This document shows positions 11,462 to 20,980 of a stretch of DNA of 64,000 bases, piece by piece (the first letter of the stretch is position 1; the number at the start of each line of letters is the position of its first letter). The DNA is taken from NCBI GenBank assembly GCA_013407085.1, contig JACCGJ010018825.1:36301-100300 (forward strand), given 5' to 3'. This stretch comes from Atriophallophorus winterbourni. Its lineage: Eukaryota; Platyhelminthes; Trematoda; Plagiorchiida; Microphallidae. Position numbers and translations under genes: made by a program. The notes under the pieces were generated by a model that saw nothing but the letters and a program-made list of their open reading frames with translations, searched no databases and was not told the origin of the DNA.

Positions 11462-11689
11462 TCGCGATCGATTAAATCGAATGTCGCTCGGACATTTAGA
11501 AATATCACGATAGTCGGCCTACGAACCATGTGGCGTTGCTCCAGTAACTGAAAAGTGGGAGGTCGAATACATGCTGGAATCTCACTGCCATTGCTATCTG
11601 TCTGAAGCTTATGAAGTCACGCTGACTAAAACGGAATTGCGCGAAACTCTCTGTGCTATACAGTCCAACTTCGATAGAGGGCCAACATT

Positions 11690-11800
11690 TAGCTGGGTAT
11701 CACGATCGTCAATTTAGCTATAGTCTACACACATGCGTTGTTTGTGGTTCCCGTTATTGGTAACGGGGACTTGCGCTCTCGTTTGTGAGACTGACTGTAT
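11690..11800 (-). mobile_element. Second Ty3/gypsy RT fragment
   Basis: On the minus strand this reads VTNNGNHKQRMCVDYS, the same RT segment as VTTNENHKRRMVVDYS in the intact element. The equivalent segment also occurs at 10,140-10,210, so this fragment comes from a second copy. Confidence 0.6.
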
Positions 11801-11804
11801 CACA

Positions 11805-12390
11805 TAGATGAGTGATTCCAGGTTGAATATTTTTTTTATTTGTGAAAGTGTGATAACGGGACTTCGTGATAATTGGTTTCAAATGCGAAGAGACATTTCC
11901 AAATATTGAAAGTGATTCCACGTTGGCTTCAAGTAAATTGCAAAAAAAATATAAAATGGTTTATTTCCATTGAAGGTTATCTTAAACTGCTTCATGCTAA
12001 TCGCGATAGTCGTAACTAAATAACACATTTGAGCATCAGCTGTCAATAATAGAAATTTTCACGTTGGGATGATGTAAACTTTTCTACTCTATGCTCCCGT
12101 ATTTATTGCCTTTTGAGTAGTTTACCAGCCGTTTACCAGCCATTTCAATGTGGTTACGTTAATAGAATGTCAGAAAGGCAAGATATTTAACATTCTGAAC
12201 TTTTATCAATGAATGTTTTTACAGTTGCTATCGCGATTTCTGGAAAAGTAGAACGTGTAGCAATCGCTACAGCAGATAGTAGCTCCTCATGAGATGAGTC
12301 AATAGTCTGCAGACCTTCCGATAGTTGCCATTTCATACATTTCGCAAAAGCTATAACTGTTGTAGAGAAAACTCTCGCCATTGGGCATGC
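11805..12390. other. No assignable feature
   Basis: AT-rich sequence. A 64-codon minus-strand frame at 12,187-12,381 is not recognised. It might be decayed Gag of the gypsy family, but there is no diagnostic motif. Confidence 0.3.
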
Positions 12391-12560
12391 TGTATGTAGG
12401 TATGTATGTATTTATGAACTCTCACGTCTGAATCAGGCAAAGTGCCGTACAAATACGCTGCATGTGGGCTAAGACATTATCGGAAGCGGGCGACCAGGCA
12501 TCAGTCAGTTGATACGTGAAGCAGATGGTTTGCCAGTTTTTAACATGCACAGACGCATGG

Positions 12561-13246
12561 CTGCGAAACCTGGTCTATCCGAGCGGAAGATGTTCGTCGG
12601 CTTTCTGTTTTTTGATACCCGTTGCCTGCGTAGAATTGCTCGCATTCGGTGGCAGCATCGTGTTACAAATATAGATGTCCGCAAGCGGGTGTTAGGACCA
12701 GGTGGCCACGGACTGAGAGAAATGCTGATGCTTGCTCGCTTGCGATGGTTGGGACGTATTAAGAATGCCTACTCACCGTTTACCGTACCGCGCCTTATTC
12801 GCAGAGCCTGATAGAAGCTGAGATAAAAGATCGGGTGGCCAGTCCATGACGTGGCGCGTTGGGATGAAGAAACTCACCGTAGCGCTAGGCTCAGTTGGGC
12901 GTATTCGTTTGCCTGGGTGGGGTCCAAAAGCTCCACCTAATAGTTGGCTGGAAACCTTACGCGATATGGCTACAAACCGAAGTCAGTGGCGCCAGTGTAT
13001 TTTATTATGTGTGTCATAATTTTTTATTCGGTATTATTTTACATAAAAAAACAAAAAAAAACAAAACCCAAAAAATCGCATGCAGTGAAACTACAAAAAC
13101 AAGCTGCTTTTTTGTGCATTTGCTTTTGCGTATTCCGCTTGCCTGCTTTCCCTTTTCCACGCGCTTGCTTATCTGCTTTTCCTGCTTCATATTGCTTGGC
13201 ACTTTGTCTGGCTCCAGACTTGTGCTTCATGATGATGATGATGATG
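12561..13246 (+). mobile_element. 686-bp 5'-truncated RTE copy inside copy B
   Basis: It duplicates 14,471-15,138 of copy B almost base for base, with a few indels (for example an extra T near 12,609). It starts abruptly at CTGCGAAACC and ends in the same TGATGA tail. ACAGACGCATGG occurs at 12,549-12,560 and 13,247-13,258 as a 12-bp target duplication. The near identity of insert and host suggests that both moved within a short period. Confidence 0.88.
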
Positions 13247-13430
13247 ACAGACGCATGGAGCGATGGGCGGAACATTTTGAAGCACAGTTTAACTGGCCTT
13301 CTGCTCCCACTGATTTCGAGAATACGGAACACTGTACCCCATGGCCGATTTCTCTTGAGGCTCCGCGCAATCAGAGATTTACAGTGCAGTCCGGAGCCTT
13401 AAGCGCCATCGGGCATCAGGTGCTGACGCT

Positions 13431-14933
13431 TTGCTTCCGTCATCGTTCAAAGATGGCGGTTTCGCTTTAGTTCGCGAACTTCAAGCGCTGTTCGCCAACA
13501 TATGGGCTGAGGAACGCGTTCCGATCCCTTGGAGAGAATCGGTAATTGTTCCGATTTTCAAAAAGGTACGGCGCGATTCCTGTGAAAATCATCGGGGTAT
13601 CAGTCTGATTTCAGTAGCTCCTAAAATACTGGCGTCCATCCTGCTTCACCGATTGAGTACCAAACGGGAAAAGCAAATCCGTGAGGAGCATACTGGGTTT
13701 CGTGCCGGCCGAGGGTGCATAGATCAAATTTTCACACTCCGTCAGTTACTGGAGCAACGCCACACTTTTCGTAAACCAACTATCGCGGTATTCCTTGATA
13801 TCCGAGCGTCAGTCGATTCAATCGATCGTGAAAATCTTTGGAACTGTCTACTGAGATATGGAGTGCCCGAGAAGTAATTTTGGATCTTGAAAGCATTATA
13901 TTGACAAACTTCGGGTAGGGTTCGAGCGTACGGACAATTGTCGTCCTCGTTTAATATCTCCAGCGGGGTGCGACAGGGCTGCCCTATCTCGCCGTTCCTT
14001 TTTAACTTCGCGATCGACGATGTCCTGAGAAAAGCATTAGATGGGCTGGTGAGCTCAGGTGTTGAACTTCTGCCGGGTGAGAGAGCTACCGATCTAAAGT
14101 ATGCGGATGACATCGCACTTCTGGGAGACGACCCTCATATAATGCAACAAGCCCTGGACCGCCTGGCACTTAAAGCTTCAAGGTATGGCATGTGCTTTGC
14201 GCCTAACAAGTGTAAAACACTTACCCAGGATTGGAGCGGCTCTCTTCCAAACCTAACTGTGTGCGATGTCAATCTTGAATTGGTCGACAGCTTTGTTTAC
14301 CTTGGCAGTTGTATCTCCGCTGGAGGTTGTGTCGAGGACGAGATCTCACATCGTGTTCGCAAAGCGGGTGCAGCGTTTGCTAACCTTCGCCACCTGTGGC
14401 GTCGACGCGATGTTTCACTCCATACTAAAGGCCGAGTGTACAACGCAGTGGTGCGTGCTACACTCCTTTATGGCTGCGAAACCTGGTCTATCCGAGCGGA
14501 AGATGTCCGTCGGCTTTCTGTTTTTGATACCCGTTGCCTGCGTAGAATTGCTCGCATTCGGTGGCAGCATCGTGTTACAAATATAGATGTCTGCAAGCGG
14601 GTGTTAGGACCAGGTGGCCACGGACTGAGAGAAATGCTGATGCTTGCTCGCTTGCGATGGTTTGGACATGTATTAAGAATGCCTACTCACCGTTTACCGT
14701 ACCGCGCCTTATTCGCAGAGCCTGACAGAAGCTGGGAGAAAAGATCCGGTGGCCAGTCCATGACGTGGCGCGTTGGGATGAAGAAACTCACCGTAGCGCT
14801 AGGCTCAGTTGGGCGTATTCGTTTGCCTGGGTGGGGTCCAAAAGCTCCACCTAATAGTTGGCTGGAAACCCTACGCGATATGGCTACAAACCGAAGTCAG
14901 TGGCGCCAGTGTATTTTATTATGTGTGTCATAA
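13431..14933 (+). pseudogene. RTE-type reverse transcriptase of copy B
   Basis: The frame encodes an RTE-clade RT: SVIVPIFKK (motif 1), ENHRGISLISV, GFRAGRGCIDQIFTLRQL, SGVRQGCPISPFLFNFAIDD, then the catalytic KYADDIALLGDD near 14,098-14,130, and a thumb with VDSFVYLGSCIS. The C-terminal block holds ARLRWFGHVLRMP and RALFAEPDRSW and ends in RSQWRQCI. Two in-frame stops, a TAA at 13,875-13,877 and a TGA about nine codons later, lie between the palm motifs and break the protein. Upstream linker frames (12,895-13,402) need further shifts. It would make cDNA by target-primed reverse transcription if intact; as it stands it is dead. Confidence 0.82.
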
Positions 14934-15299
14934 TTTTTTTATTCGGTACTATTTTACATAAAAAACAAAACAAAAAACCCAAAAAATCGCATGCAGTGAA
15001 ACTACAAAAACAAGCTGCTTTTTTGTGCATTTGCTTTTGCGTATTCCGCTTGCCTGCGCTTGCTTATCTGCTTTTCCTGCTTCATATTGCTTGGCACTTT
15101 GTCTGGCTCCAGACTTGTGCTTCATGATGATGATGATGAAGACATTATCGGGTTGCTCAGGCCTAGACATTTATAAAAAGTACGCATGGTTGAGAGACTC
15201 CAGCGCGTTGACGCATAAAGCTCACTACCGATGGCAAATCAATTTAACCCGGTGTTAGCTGCACAGTTACACACGTCTGGCTTAAAGTAGTTTTTGGTT

Positions 15300-15740
15300 C
15301 TGTTGGAGTCTCACGTTGGATGGTTTATTTAGAGAACTCGTATGATATCATTAAAATTTTTGATCTGCAAGAACACTTGGTTAATAAAAATTTCAATGTA
15401 ATTCAAGGTAAGGTTTTTTAGGGTGTGCTGGAGTATGCTATTGTAATCCTGAAACGAATGCACCATGGACAGCGTCATTCCAATTTTGTTTCGTTGTAAC
15501 GGACCAGACATTTCGGTTTTCGAAGAAATTACTTCATATTTTTATGTTCCTGCTTGTGTTACACGGATGCATACGAAGATTCTATTCTCAAGTTTATATT
15601 AAGTAGAGTTCAAAACGGCAATAGGTCAAGCTATCAATACATTGCGAATGAGACGTAATTTTTGAAAATCCTTAGCTTGTCTGAAGAGCGTGGTTAATTA
15701 GAATCTAAAATATTCAATATAAAAGCTCATTTGCATGCAT
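15300..15740. other. No recognisable feature
   Basis: AT-rich sequence between SINE S4 and hammerhead H2. Only short open frames are present on either strand. Confidence 0.35.
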
Positions 15741-15744
15741 CTCC

Positions 15745-15832
15745 ATCACACACACACACACCACGACCGGTTTCGTGCTGTTTGCACTCATCAGGTAGGG
15801 ACAGTAGGATCAGGCACCGCATGCGCTTGAAA
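15745..15832 (-). ncRNA. Hammerhead-like ribozyme repeat H2
   Basis: On the minus strand, CTGATGAG is the complement of 15,787-15,794. Stem II is GTGC/GCAC (15,784-15,787 with 15,775-15,778), GAAA is the complement of 15,771-15,774, and ACCGGTC with its GTC cleavage triplet is the complement of 15,765-15,772. The 3' strand GTGG can pair with the 5' strand CTAC (one G-U), giving a short stem I. All invariant core bases are present, so this is one of the best candidates for an active ribozyme in the window. Confidence 0.8.
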
Positions 15833-15845
15833 TTAATGTATTAGG

Positions 15846-15993
15846 GCACAATTCTGATCCAGGCAAAGTGGCTCACAGTCATAGACTGTGCTATGTGCTC
15901 TTATACATTATACATATTCAAATTACTAGTTGGTTATAGTGTGTGATGTGAAAGCACAAGCCTGATTCAGGCAAAGTGCCGTGCAGTCAGAGA
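15846..15993 (-). mobile_element. Two SINE 3'-end fragments (S5, S6)
   Basis: TTCTGATCCAGGCAAAGTGG at about 15,850 and AAGCACAAGCCTGATTCAGG at about 15,953 are each followed by a short stretch of the GTCAGAGAC block. Both are minus-strand, truncated copies. The second runs into a TA-rich stretch at 15,993. Confidence 0.65.
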
Positions 15994-16020
15994 ATATATA
16001 TATATAATATATATATAATA

Positions 16021-16140
16021 TGTCGAATACATATTTTACTACTCATCAGTACCAAGTCTTTCGAAATATTCATAAAGTTATGTCGAATACATATTTTACT
16101 ACTCATCAGTACCAAGTCTTTCGAAATATTCATAAAGTTG
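16021..16140 (+). repeat. Perfect 60-bp tandem duplication (2 copies)
   Basis: The 60 bases beginning TGTCGAATACATATTTTACT occur twice in a row (16,021-16,080 and 16,081-16,140), differing only at the last base. Related sequence is found at about 44,145-44,230 (plus) and 45,845-45,905 (minus), so the unit belongs to a dispersed family. Confidence 0.85.
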
Positions 16141-16562
16141 ATCACAGCGGTCCACATTTGTCCGGGCAATCAGTCTTTTGTAACTCGGTATTTGCTTGAT
16201 TCAATTATAACAGCACTAAACTCGCGTTTCGTTCTTATTTGAAAGCTCATCAGCAGTGCATACCCTCTACCTTGAGTCGGTTTCAAACCGCAGAGCATAT
16301 AGCATTTTAATTTAATTTATTTTTATTTTGCAGAGCTTGGTACGATATACCTGAAATGAACTACTTTGTTCTCTTTTCCTGCTTATGTGTTTATCTTACT
16401 TAAGTACTTTACTTATATTCCTATCAATTTGTTTTTGCTCTGCATACCTTTAGCTTCAGAAATTGTGTCCTATGTTGCTGCCGCTCAAATTATTAACTTC
16501 GTAATTTATTTTATTCCTGTGACTATACTAACCATTAAGTTTCAATTTCTAGTGTTTCTTCG

Positions 16563-17330
16563 ATGCAACCCACCACTTCCTCGGATCTAACTTCATCCTC
16601 TATTCAATCCGATCCATTGTCAGTTGTTGATCATGTTTCAAATCATGCATTATCCGAACATTATCACAACGTGACTACCACACCGTTAAATCCCGTCTAC
16701 AATGACCCATCTATGAACATGGTTCAGACTTTTCACGATCAGTTTGCAGACGATAGCCACACAAATTTACTATATACAGACGTAGAGCCTGTAACAGTTC
16801 CACAGGATGATTTGGACGTTGAACCTATTGATCTTGAAGCTGTTCAAAAAATTCAAGAACGCATGCCAGCGGCGGATCCGAATGCTCCCGTAGGATCCAG
16901 TAAAAATCCCATTCGCATAATCCAGCAAGGAAATCAGTACATAACCACACAGGACGTTTCAGACGAACACTTGCAGCAAATCATCCAAGTTCTCACCAAC
17001 CAAGCTCTTATATCAGGCAGCACATCCAAGCCAAATGCGATTTATAATCGTTTGACTAATCGCCGCATCATATTTCGTGTTACCAAAGCAAAACGTCGCG
17101 TTGAAGCTACTCCTAAAAGATCTTCCGTTACTCCTTATCGCGGTAGAGGCGGGCCAAAACGCAGAGGACGTCCGTGTGGTAAAAGCGGTCCTCGTAAAAA
17201 GCGAAAACGTGATTCTGATGAAGATGATCCTGATTTCCATCCTGAACTACCTGTCGAAGAAGTTCTACCTTTTCCATTAGCCAGAAGAACATCTACGTCC
17301 GGTCGAATCTCTAAACCACCTAAACACTTG
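16563..17330 (+). CDS. Zinc-finger nuclear protein (ZNF839-like), exon 1
   Basis: This is the first visible coding exon (256 codons) of the only host gene in the window. The ATG at 16,563 is the first in frame after a stop at 16,536. TTTCAATTTCTAG at 16,552 could be a splice acceptor just upstream, so an earlier 5' exon or a spliced leader is possible. The N-terminal half is Ser/Thr/Asp-rich and carries a helix-prone DEHLQQIIQVLTNQAL segment. Residues about 195-220 form an AT-hook-like and nuclear-localisation stretch (KRRGRPCGK, then RKKRKRDSDEDD). It ends with SGRISKPPKHL at the donor GTATGC (17,331), in phase 0. The SGRxSKPPK motif followed by a Y/D-rich acidic stretch and a single C2H2 finger recalls vertebrate ZNF839, a poorly characterised nuclear protein. 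That identity is from memory and unverified. Confidence 0.8.
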
Positions 17331-17548
17331 GTATGCAATATGTTTCATAACCGTTTTTCACTTGCACAATTCACTTGTTCTGAGTATTGGCCAAGTTTAC
17401 AAGCTTTCTTCGCCACTTCACTTAAAATAGAGATTTTTTATTTTTCTTCGCAAAATGAAATTCGTATTCCTAGTCGGTCTACAAGCAATACTTAACCCTA
17501 GTGGGTGTTTGAATCTACCAACGAATTCAAAATTATTCCTAATATGAT

Positions 17549-18247
17549 GGTTCCAAAGGTTGTCACAGCCGGGGGTGGTCGTAGGAATGAGCCACCTACT
17601 ATCTATAAAATGCTCCAACGTGGCGTGCGTCTCAAATAGCCTCTGACAACCAAGTCCAACTCCTGGCCTGCATGAGTGGCTTTCACAAACCCGGCGGAAC
17701 TGCTCTTACTGACAGGAGAAGGGGCGAAGGCGGGTGACTGGCGCCTTAAAACCAGTTTGCTCCGGGCAGATGGAGCTCGTCAGCTACTGGCAATCAATCT
17801 AGGGGAAGGAAAACCCTGACCCCAAACCCCTACTGCCTTGTGGGTCACCCGATTGCGGGAAAGGCTTCGGGAGAAAACCCCGAGGAAAAATCCGGAGAGA
17901 AGTCCCGTAGGTAGATAACTGGCGCACAGCGCGTTTATCTGCCAACTCCCTGCTGCCTTGTAGGTTGCACTTGGCTGTGCAAAGGCTAGAGAGGTGTACT
18001 CGAACAAACACCGAGTGGTGCTGGGGGCATCACTTGTACACTACCCCCAAGAAACTTCATGATGATGTCTCAATGGGTCTGCGTACCGTCTACGGAGTTC
18101 GCAGGTGGGAACGAGACTGGATCACGATCGGCAACGATCTCGCCTCCGATCGACGTGCGTGGGCTGGTGCGATCCGAGACATCAATGAAGCCGGCTAATC
18201 CACCCGTGGAGCCAGCCGCACAAAAAATAAAAAAATAAAAATAAAAA
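17549..18247 (+). mobile_element. 699-bp A-tailed retroposon with LINE-derived 3' end
   Basis: It is flanked by CTAATATGAT at 17,539-17,548 and 18,248-18,257. It ends in an AAAATAAAAA-type tail after a segment encoding RRWERDWITIGNDLASDRRAWAGAIRDINEAG, which looks like the extreme C-terminus of a LINE ORF2. A second copy with its own duplication is at 25,124-25,696. The central part (GAAAACCCCGAGGAAAAATC and neighbouring blocks) is non-coding in both copies. It is best explained as a non-autonomous retroposon that borrowed a LINE 3' end, but a 5'-truncated LINE is an alternative. Confidence 0.75.
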
Positions 18248-18270
18248 CTAATATGATAGGTTTCCTTCAT

Positions 18271-18490
18271 AGATGTGCAATCGTGCACTACTTTTGTACT
18301 ACGCACGTAACACCATGGTAACTTGATTTGCCACCGGTAGTTAGCTGCATGCAGAAACACTGGAATCTGACCGGCACTTTCCGTTTTTTATACCTCTTTA
18401 TTAGCCCGGGAGACCTGGCAGTATCTCAGCCCACGTACGGTCTGTGACTGTGGGTCACTTTAACTAAAACCAGGTTTGTGATTTAATAGT
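18271..18490 (+). mobile_element. SINE copy S7 (plus), diverged
   Basis: It contains GATGTGCAATCGTGCACTAC, GCCACCGGTAGTTAGCTGCA, TATCTCAGCCCACG and the TCTGTGACTGTG block, in SINE sense order. The 3' stem-loop is degraded. It follows the retroposon target duplication directly. Confidence 0.65.
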
Positions 18491-18635
18491 AATATTAATA
18501 CTTCTGTCTAGAAAATGTCAGTCACAATAATGCGAATGCTAGAAAACTGACTGAGCTTTAATTATCGAAGTTTTGACGCATCCACCTAGAGATTAGGGAT
18601 GATGCAGAAATAGCAAGAAACACGCTTACTGTCTT

Positions 18636-18690
18636 ACTGTCTCCACCTGATGACTGCAAACACCCAGGAACAGGTAGTGGTGTGTAAGTG
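18636..18690 (+). ncRNA. Hammerhead-like repeat, subfamily 2, first unit (H10)
   Basis: CTGATGA is at 18,647-18,653, preceded by CTCCAC, which can pair with GTGG after GGTA. The GAAA box reads GGAA and stem II is eroded (CTGC against CCCAG), so this unit is probably inactive. It lies 226 bp upstream of a second unit. Confidence 0.55.
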
Positions 18691-18861
18691 ATGGGGATGT
18701 GAGCACCACAATATTTTGGTCTTTTATAAGCGCCTCGAGCGCTTTGTGATTCTGTGTTTGAACATCGTGGTTCGTTGTACGAACACTATGTAACAGTGGC
18801 ATCCACGTATAACTTTGTTTACCATTTATCCACTGTTTCAATGCTCACTGAGCCTAATCTT

Positions 18862-18912
18862 ACTGTCTACACCTGATGACGACAAACATCCAGAAACCGG
18901 TACTGGTATGTA
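18862..18912 (+). ncRNA. Hammerhead-like repeat, subfamily 2, second unit (H11)
   Basis: CTGATGA is at 18,873-18,879, and GAAACCGGTA follows in the 3' half, so GAAA, the minimal stem III and a GTA cleavage triplet are kept. Stem II is imperfect. With the unit at 18,647 it brackets a 226-bp monomer, the arrangement of a retrozyme dimer. SINE S8 then interrupts the downstream flank. Confidence 0.6.
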
Positions 18913-18924
18913 ATTGCGGGGGAT

Positions 18925-19167
18925 TTACACGGATGTGCAATCGTGCAGTACTTCTGTGATGTGCGGCTAACACCATGCTAAATTGTTTGGCCAACGGTAG
19001 TAAGCTGCATGCCGAAACACACTGGAGTCTCACTACCATTTCTATTTCCTTTCTATTTCTTTTGTCATATCTGTCTAGGCCTGGGCAACCTGACAGTATC
19101 TTAGCCCACGTCCAGTCTCTGACTGTGTGGCACTTTGCCTGGATCAGACTTGTGCTTTCATACATAC
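18925..19167 (+). mobile_element. SINE copy S8 (plus), full-length reference copy
   Basis: This 243-bp copy is flanked by a clean 13-bp duplication AATTGCGGGGGAT at 18,912-18,924 and 19,168-19,180, which fixes both element ends. The 5' end is TTACACGGATGTGCAATCGT. The middle has CACTACCATTTCTATTTC and CTGTCTAGGCCTGGGCAACC. The 3' end has GGCACTTTGCCTGGATCAGA, CTTGTGCTTTC and then (ATAC)n. I saw no convincing polymerase III A and B boxes. Confidence 0.9.
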
Positions 19168-19214
19168 AATTGCGGGGGATGTGAGCAACACATTACTTTG
19201 GTCATCCATAAGCA

Positions 19215-20980
19215 CCTTGAGTGCTTGACCAAGAATCACTCTGTGATTCCATCCACGATACGTTCAAAATACAACAGATGCCTCATAAATGGACAACATC
19301 CAGCCTAAATTCGTATCTTGCAAAGCTTGTTCAGGTTTCGCTGTCACACAGTAAAGGATTTAGTGCACACACCCTGCATAACGACATTTTTGTCTTCACG
19401 GTCAATTTTCAGTTGTTTCAGACACGGGAGTTTAAACGAGAAAAGATGACATTCGCTCTACCAATTCGCTTATCAATCTCGGTGTTTAGTGGGGTTTATA
19501 CATAACAATTGAACTAAGATATGTGAAATGATGTACTGGTTCAAACAGAAAGTTTTCAACAGTGATGATGGGAGGCGATACAGTGCGGAAGCCACATTAC
19601 GCTTCGGAGTAATGTCTATCAGCTAATCCCTGCAGCCGCATCTATAAAACTCTACCTAATCAATTCTCGCTGGAATTCCAGATAGATTGTTCTCAGTAAT
19701 TGTCGCATTCACCTCTACCATTCTTATTCTTGAATAGCGTGATATTGGAGTATAGCATCTCTTTTTGGACACTTTCATCCTTCCAGCGAGTACAAAGCAA
19801 TCCATATAGTTGCTGTATGAAATCTGTTCTACAGTATTTGATGAGCTCTGGGGGAATTCCATCCTCAGGATCGCACTATTGTACTGACCAAGTGTAAGGG
19901 AGTATCTATATGTCTCTTGGTTATTAAACTGTGCTATCCATAGAGTAAAGAAGGAACTGGTGTTGAGCGTATTTTTTCATCTGAATTTTATTGGCGATCG
20001 TTTAGTTTATTTGAACCAATGGCATTCCATGGAAGTTACCCGTATTCGCAATTTTCGGATACCCAGCCAATTTTGACCCAATAGTAATTTTCATGTCGCC
20101 TAGCAGTCTGATGGACCTTAATTCTAGCTGATCGATAAAGTCATAAGTTTTCATCTTTTGGCATTCGTTTAAACATCAAAATGCCCAAAACAAGAGTCTT
20201 TACTAAAGCTTTGAATTCGAACTTGTCGCTTGTTTGATCATTCTTCAAATCATACGCCGATGTAGCGATTCCAAGTTTTTAGAGACTGAATCTGGTGGAG
20301 TTGTGTCGCTGCGCTCGGCTGTTAAAGCTTGCTCAAATGGCACAACAAGAAGATGACGTACGGCTAATGCCGATCTTGTCTTACCAGTCCGTTTTGCTCG
20401 GTATAAATTGTTCTGGCGAAGCTTCAGTTTTGCACAAACCACTAAATAATCAATGTATCTATCATGTGCTCTGGTATGATCTTATGAGTAGTACGTTTAT
20501 TGAGAATACTGTCAAGCTAATGTCAACGCTTTGAACGAAGTTGTAGCCAAGGAGACTACGCGGTGGCTTTGTGTATATGCTGTTAATGGCACAAATACTG
20601 AACTGTTTGCATAGCTTTAAAAGGCGTTGTCCGTTTTCATTTGTTCTACCCACCATGAACTTTCCTATACAATTTGCCCCAGACTAGATCTGCACCACCT
20701 CTGGCATTGAAATCACCCAACACCACTACAGTTTTTGTTCGTCACGCTTCTGAAGACTGTTGTGGCGTTTCTTTCAGTAGCCGTCACAAAGAGCGTCGGT
20801 GCATAGACGTTGACCAACGTAACCCTTTCGCTTTCGCTAGTTGGTTCTGCTAATTTTAGAAGTCACTTTCGAACGGCAAGCTCAACTTCATACAGTCGTA
20901 TCAGAGACTTTACCTTTCTGTAAACATACTAGTGTTGGATTACCGCGTCTGTTGCAACGCAGCCACGTCGACTTTCTGAC
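19215..20980 (-). mobile_element. Decayed LINE with endonuclease and RT relics
   Basis: The minus-strand segment at 20,960-20,460 reads VNVYAPTLFVTATERN, then VVVLGDFNARGGADLVWG, and NGQRLLKLCKQFSICAIN, an AP-endonuclease domain with the GDFNAR motif. The segment at 19,600-19,215 parallels the RT C-terminal half at 40 kb (SPPIIT...FEPVHHFTYLS). Gene order fits one minus-strand element with an internal deletion. There are many stops and shifts. About 19,600-20,240 shows no further motif. Confidence 0.6.

Larger units (their letters stand above)
12484..15138 (+). mobile_element. RTE-like LINE copy B, 5'-truncated, nested
   Basis: This LINE inserted into SINE S4 with a 13-bp target duplication (AAGACATTATCGG). 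It was later interrupted at 12,549-12,560 by a shorter RTE copy. Without that insertion it is about 1.96 kb long, from the linker (LIREADGLPVFNMHRRM, continuing at 13,259 as ERWAEHFEAQFNWP) to the 3' end. The 3' UTR ends in GTGCTTCATGATGATGATGATGA. The endonuclease domain is missing. RT is readable over 13,431-14,933 in one frame apart from two in-frame stops. Confidence 0.88.
12391..15280 (-). mobile_element. SINE copy S4 split by an RTE LINE
   Basis: The SINE 3' half (tail, stem-loop and GTGGGCT) occupies 12,391-12,483. Its 5' half (GGTTGCTCAGGCCTAGAC through GGTGTTAGCTGCACAG) resumes at 15,152 and fades near 15,280. AAGACATTATCGG is present on both sides (12,471-12,483 and 15,139-15,151). 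It belongs to the SINE and was duplicated by the LINE insertion. Confidence 0.85.

Noticed and set aside
12895..13470. 191-codon and 152-codon plus-strand open frames
   Set aside because: They run through the 3' UTR and TGATGA tail of the inserted RTE copy into the linker of the host copy. They are junction artefacts of a nested insertion, not a gene.
17331..17495. Extension of zinc-finger exon 1 to the stop at 17,493
   Set aside because: The reading frame stays open past the donor, but GTATGC at 17,331 joins exon 2 in phase, and the extension (VCNMFHNRFSLAQF...) is AT-driven and lacks family features.
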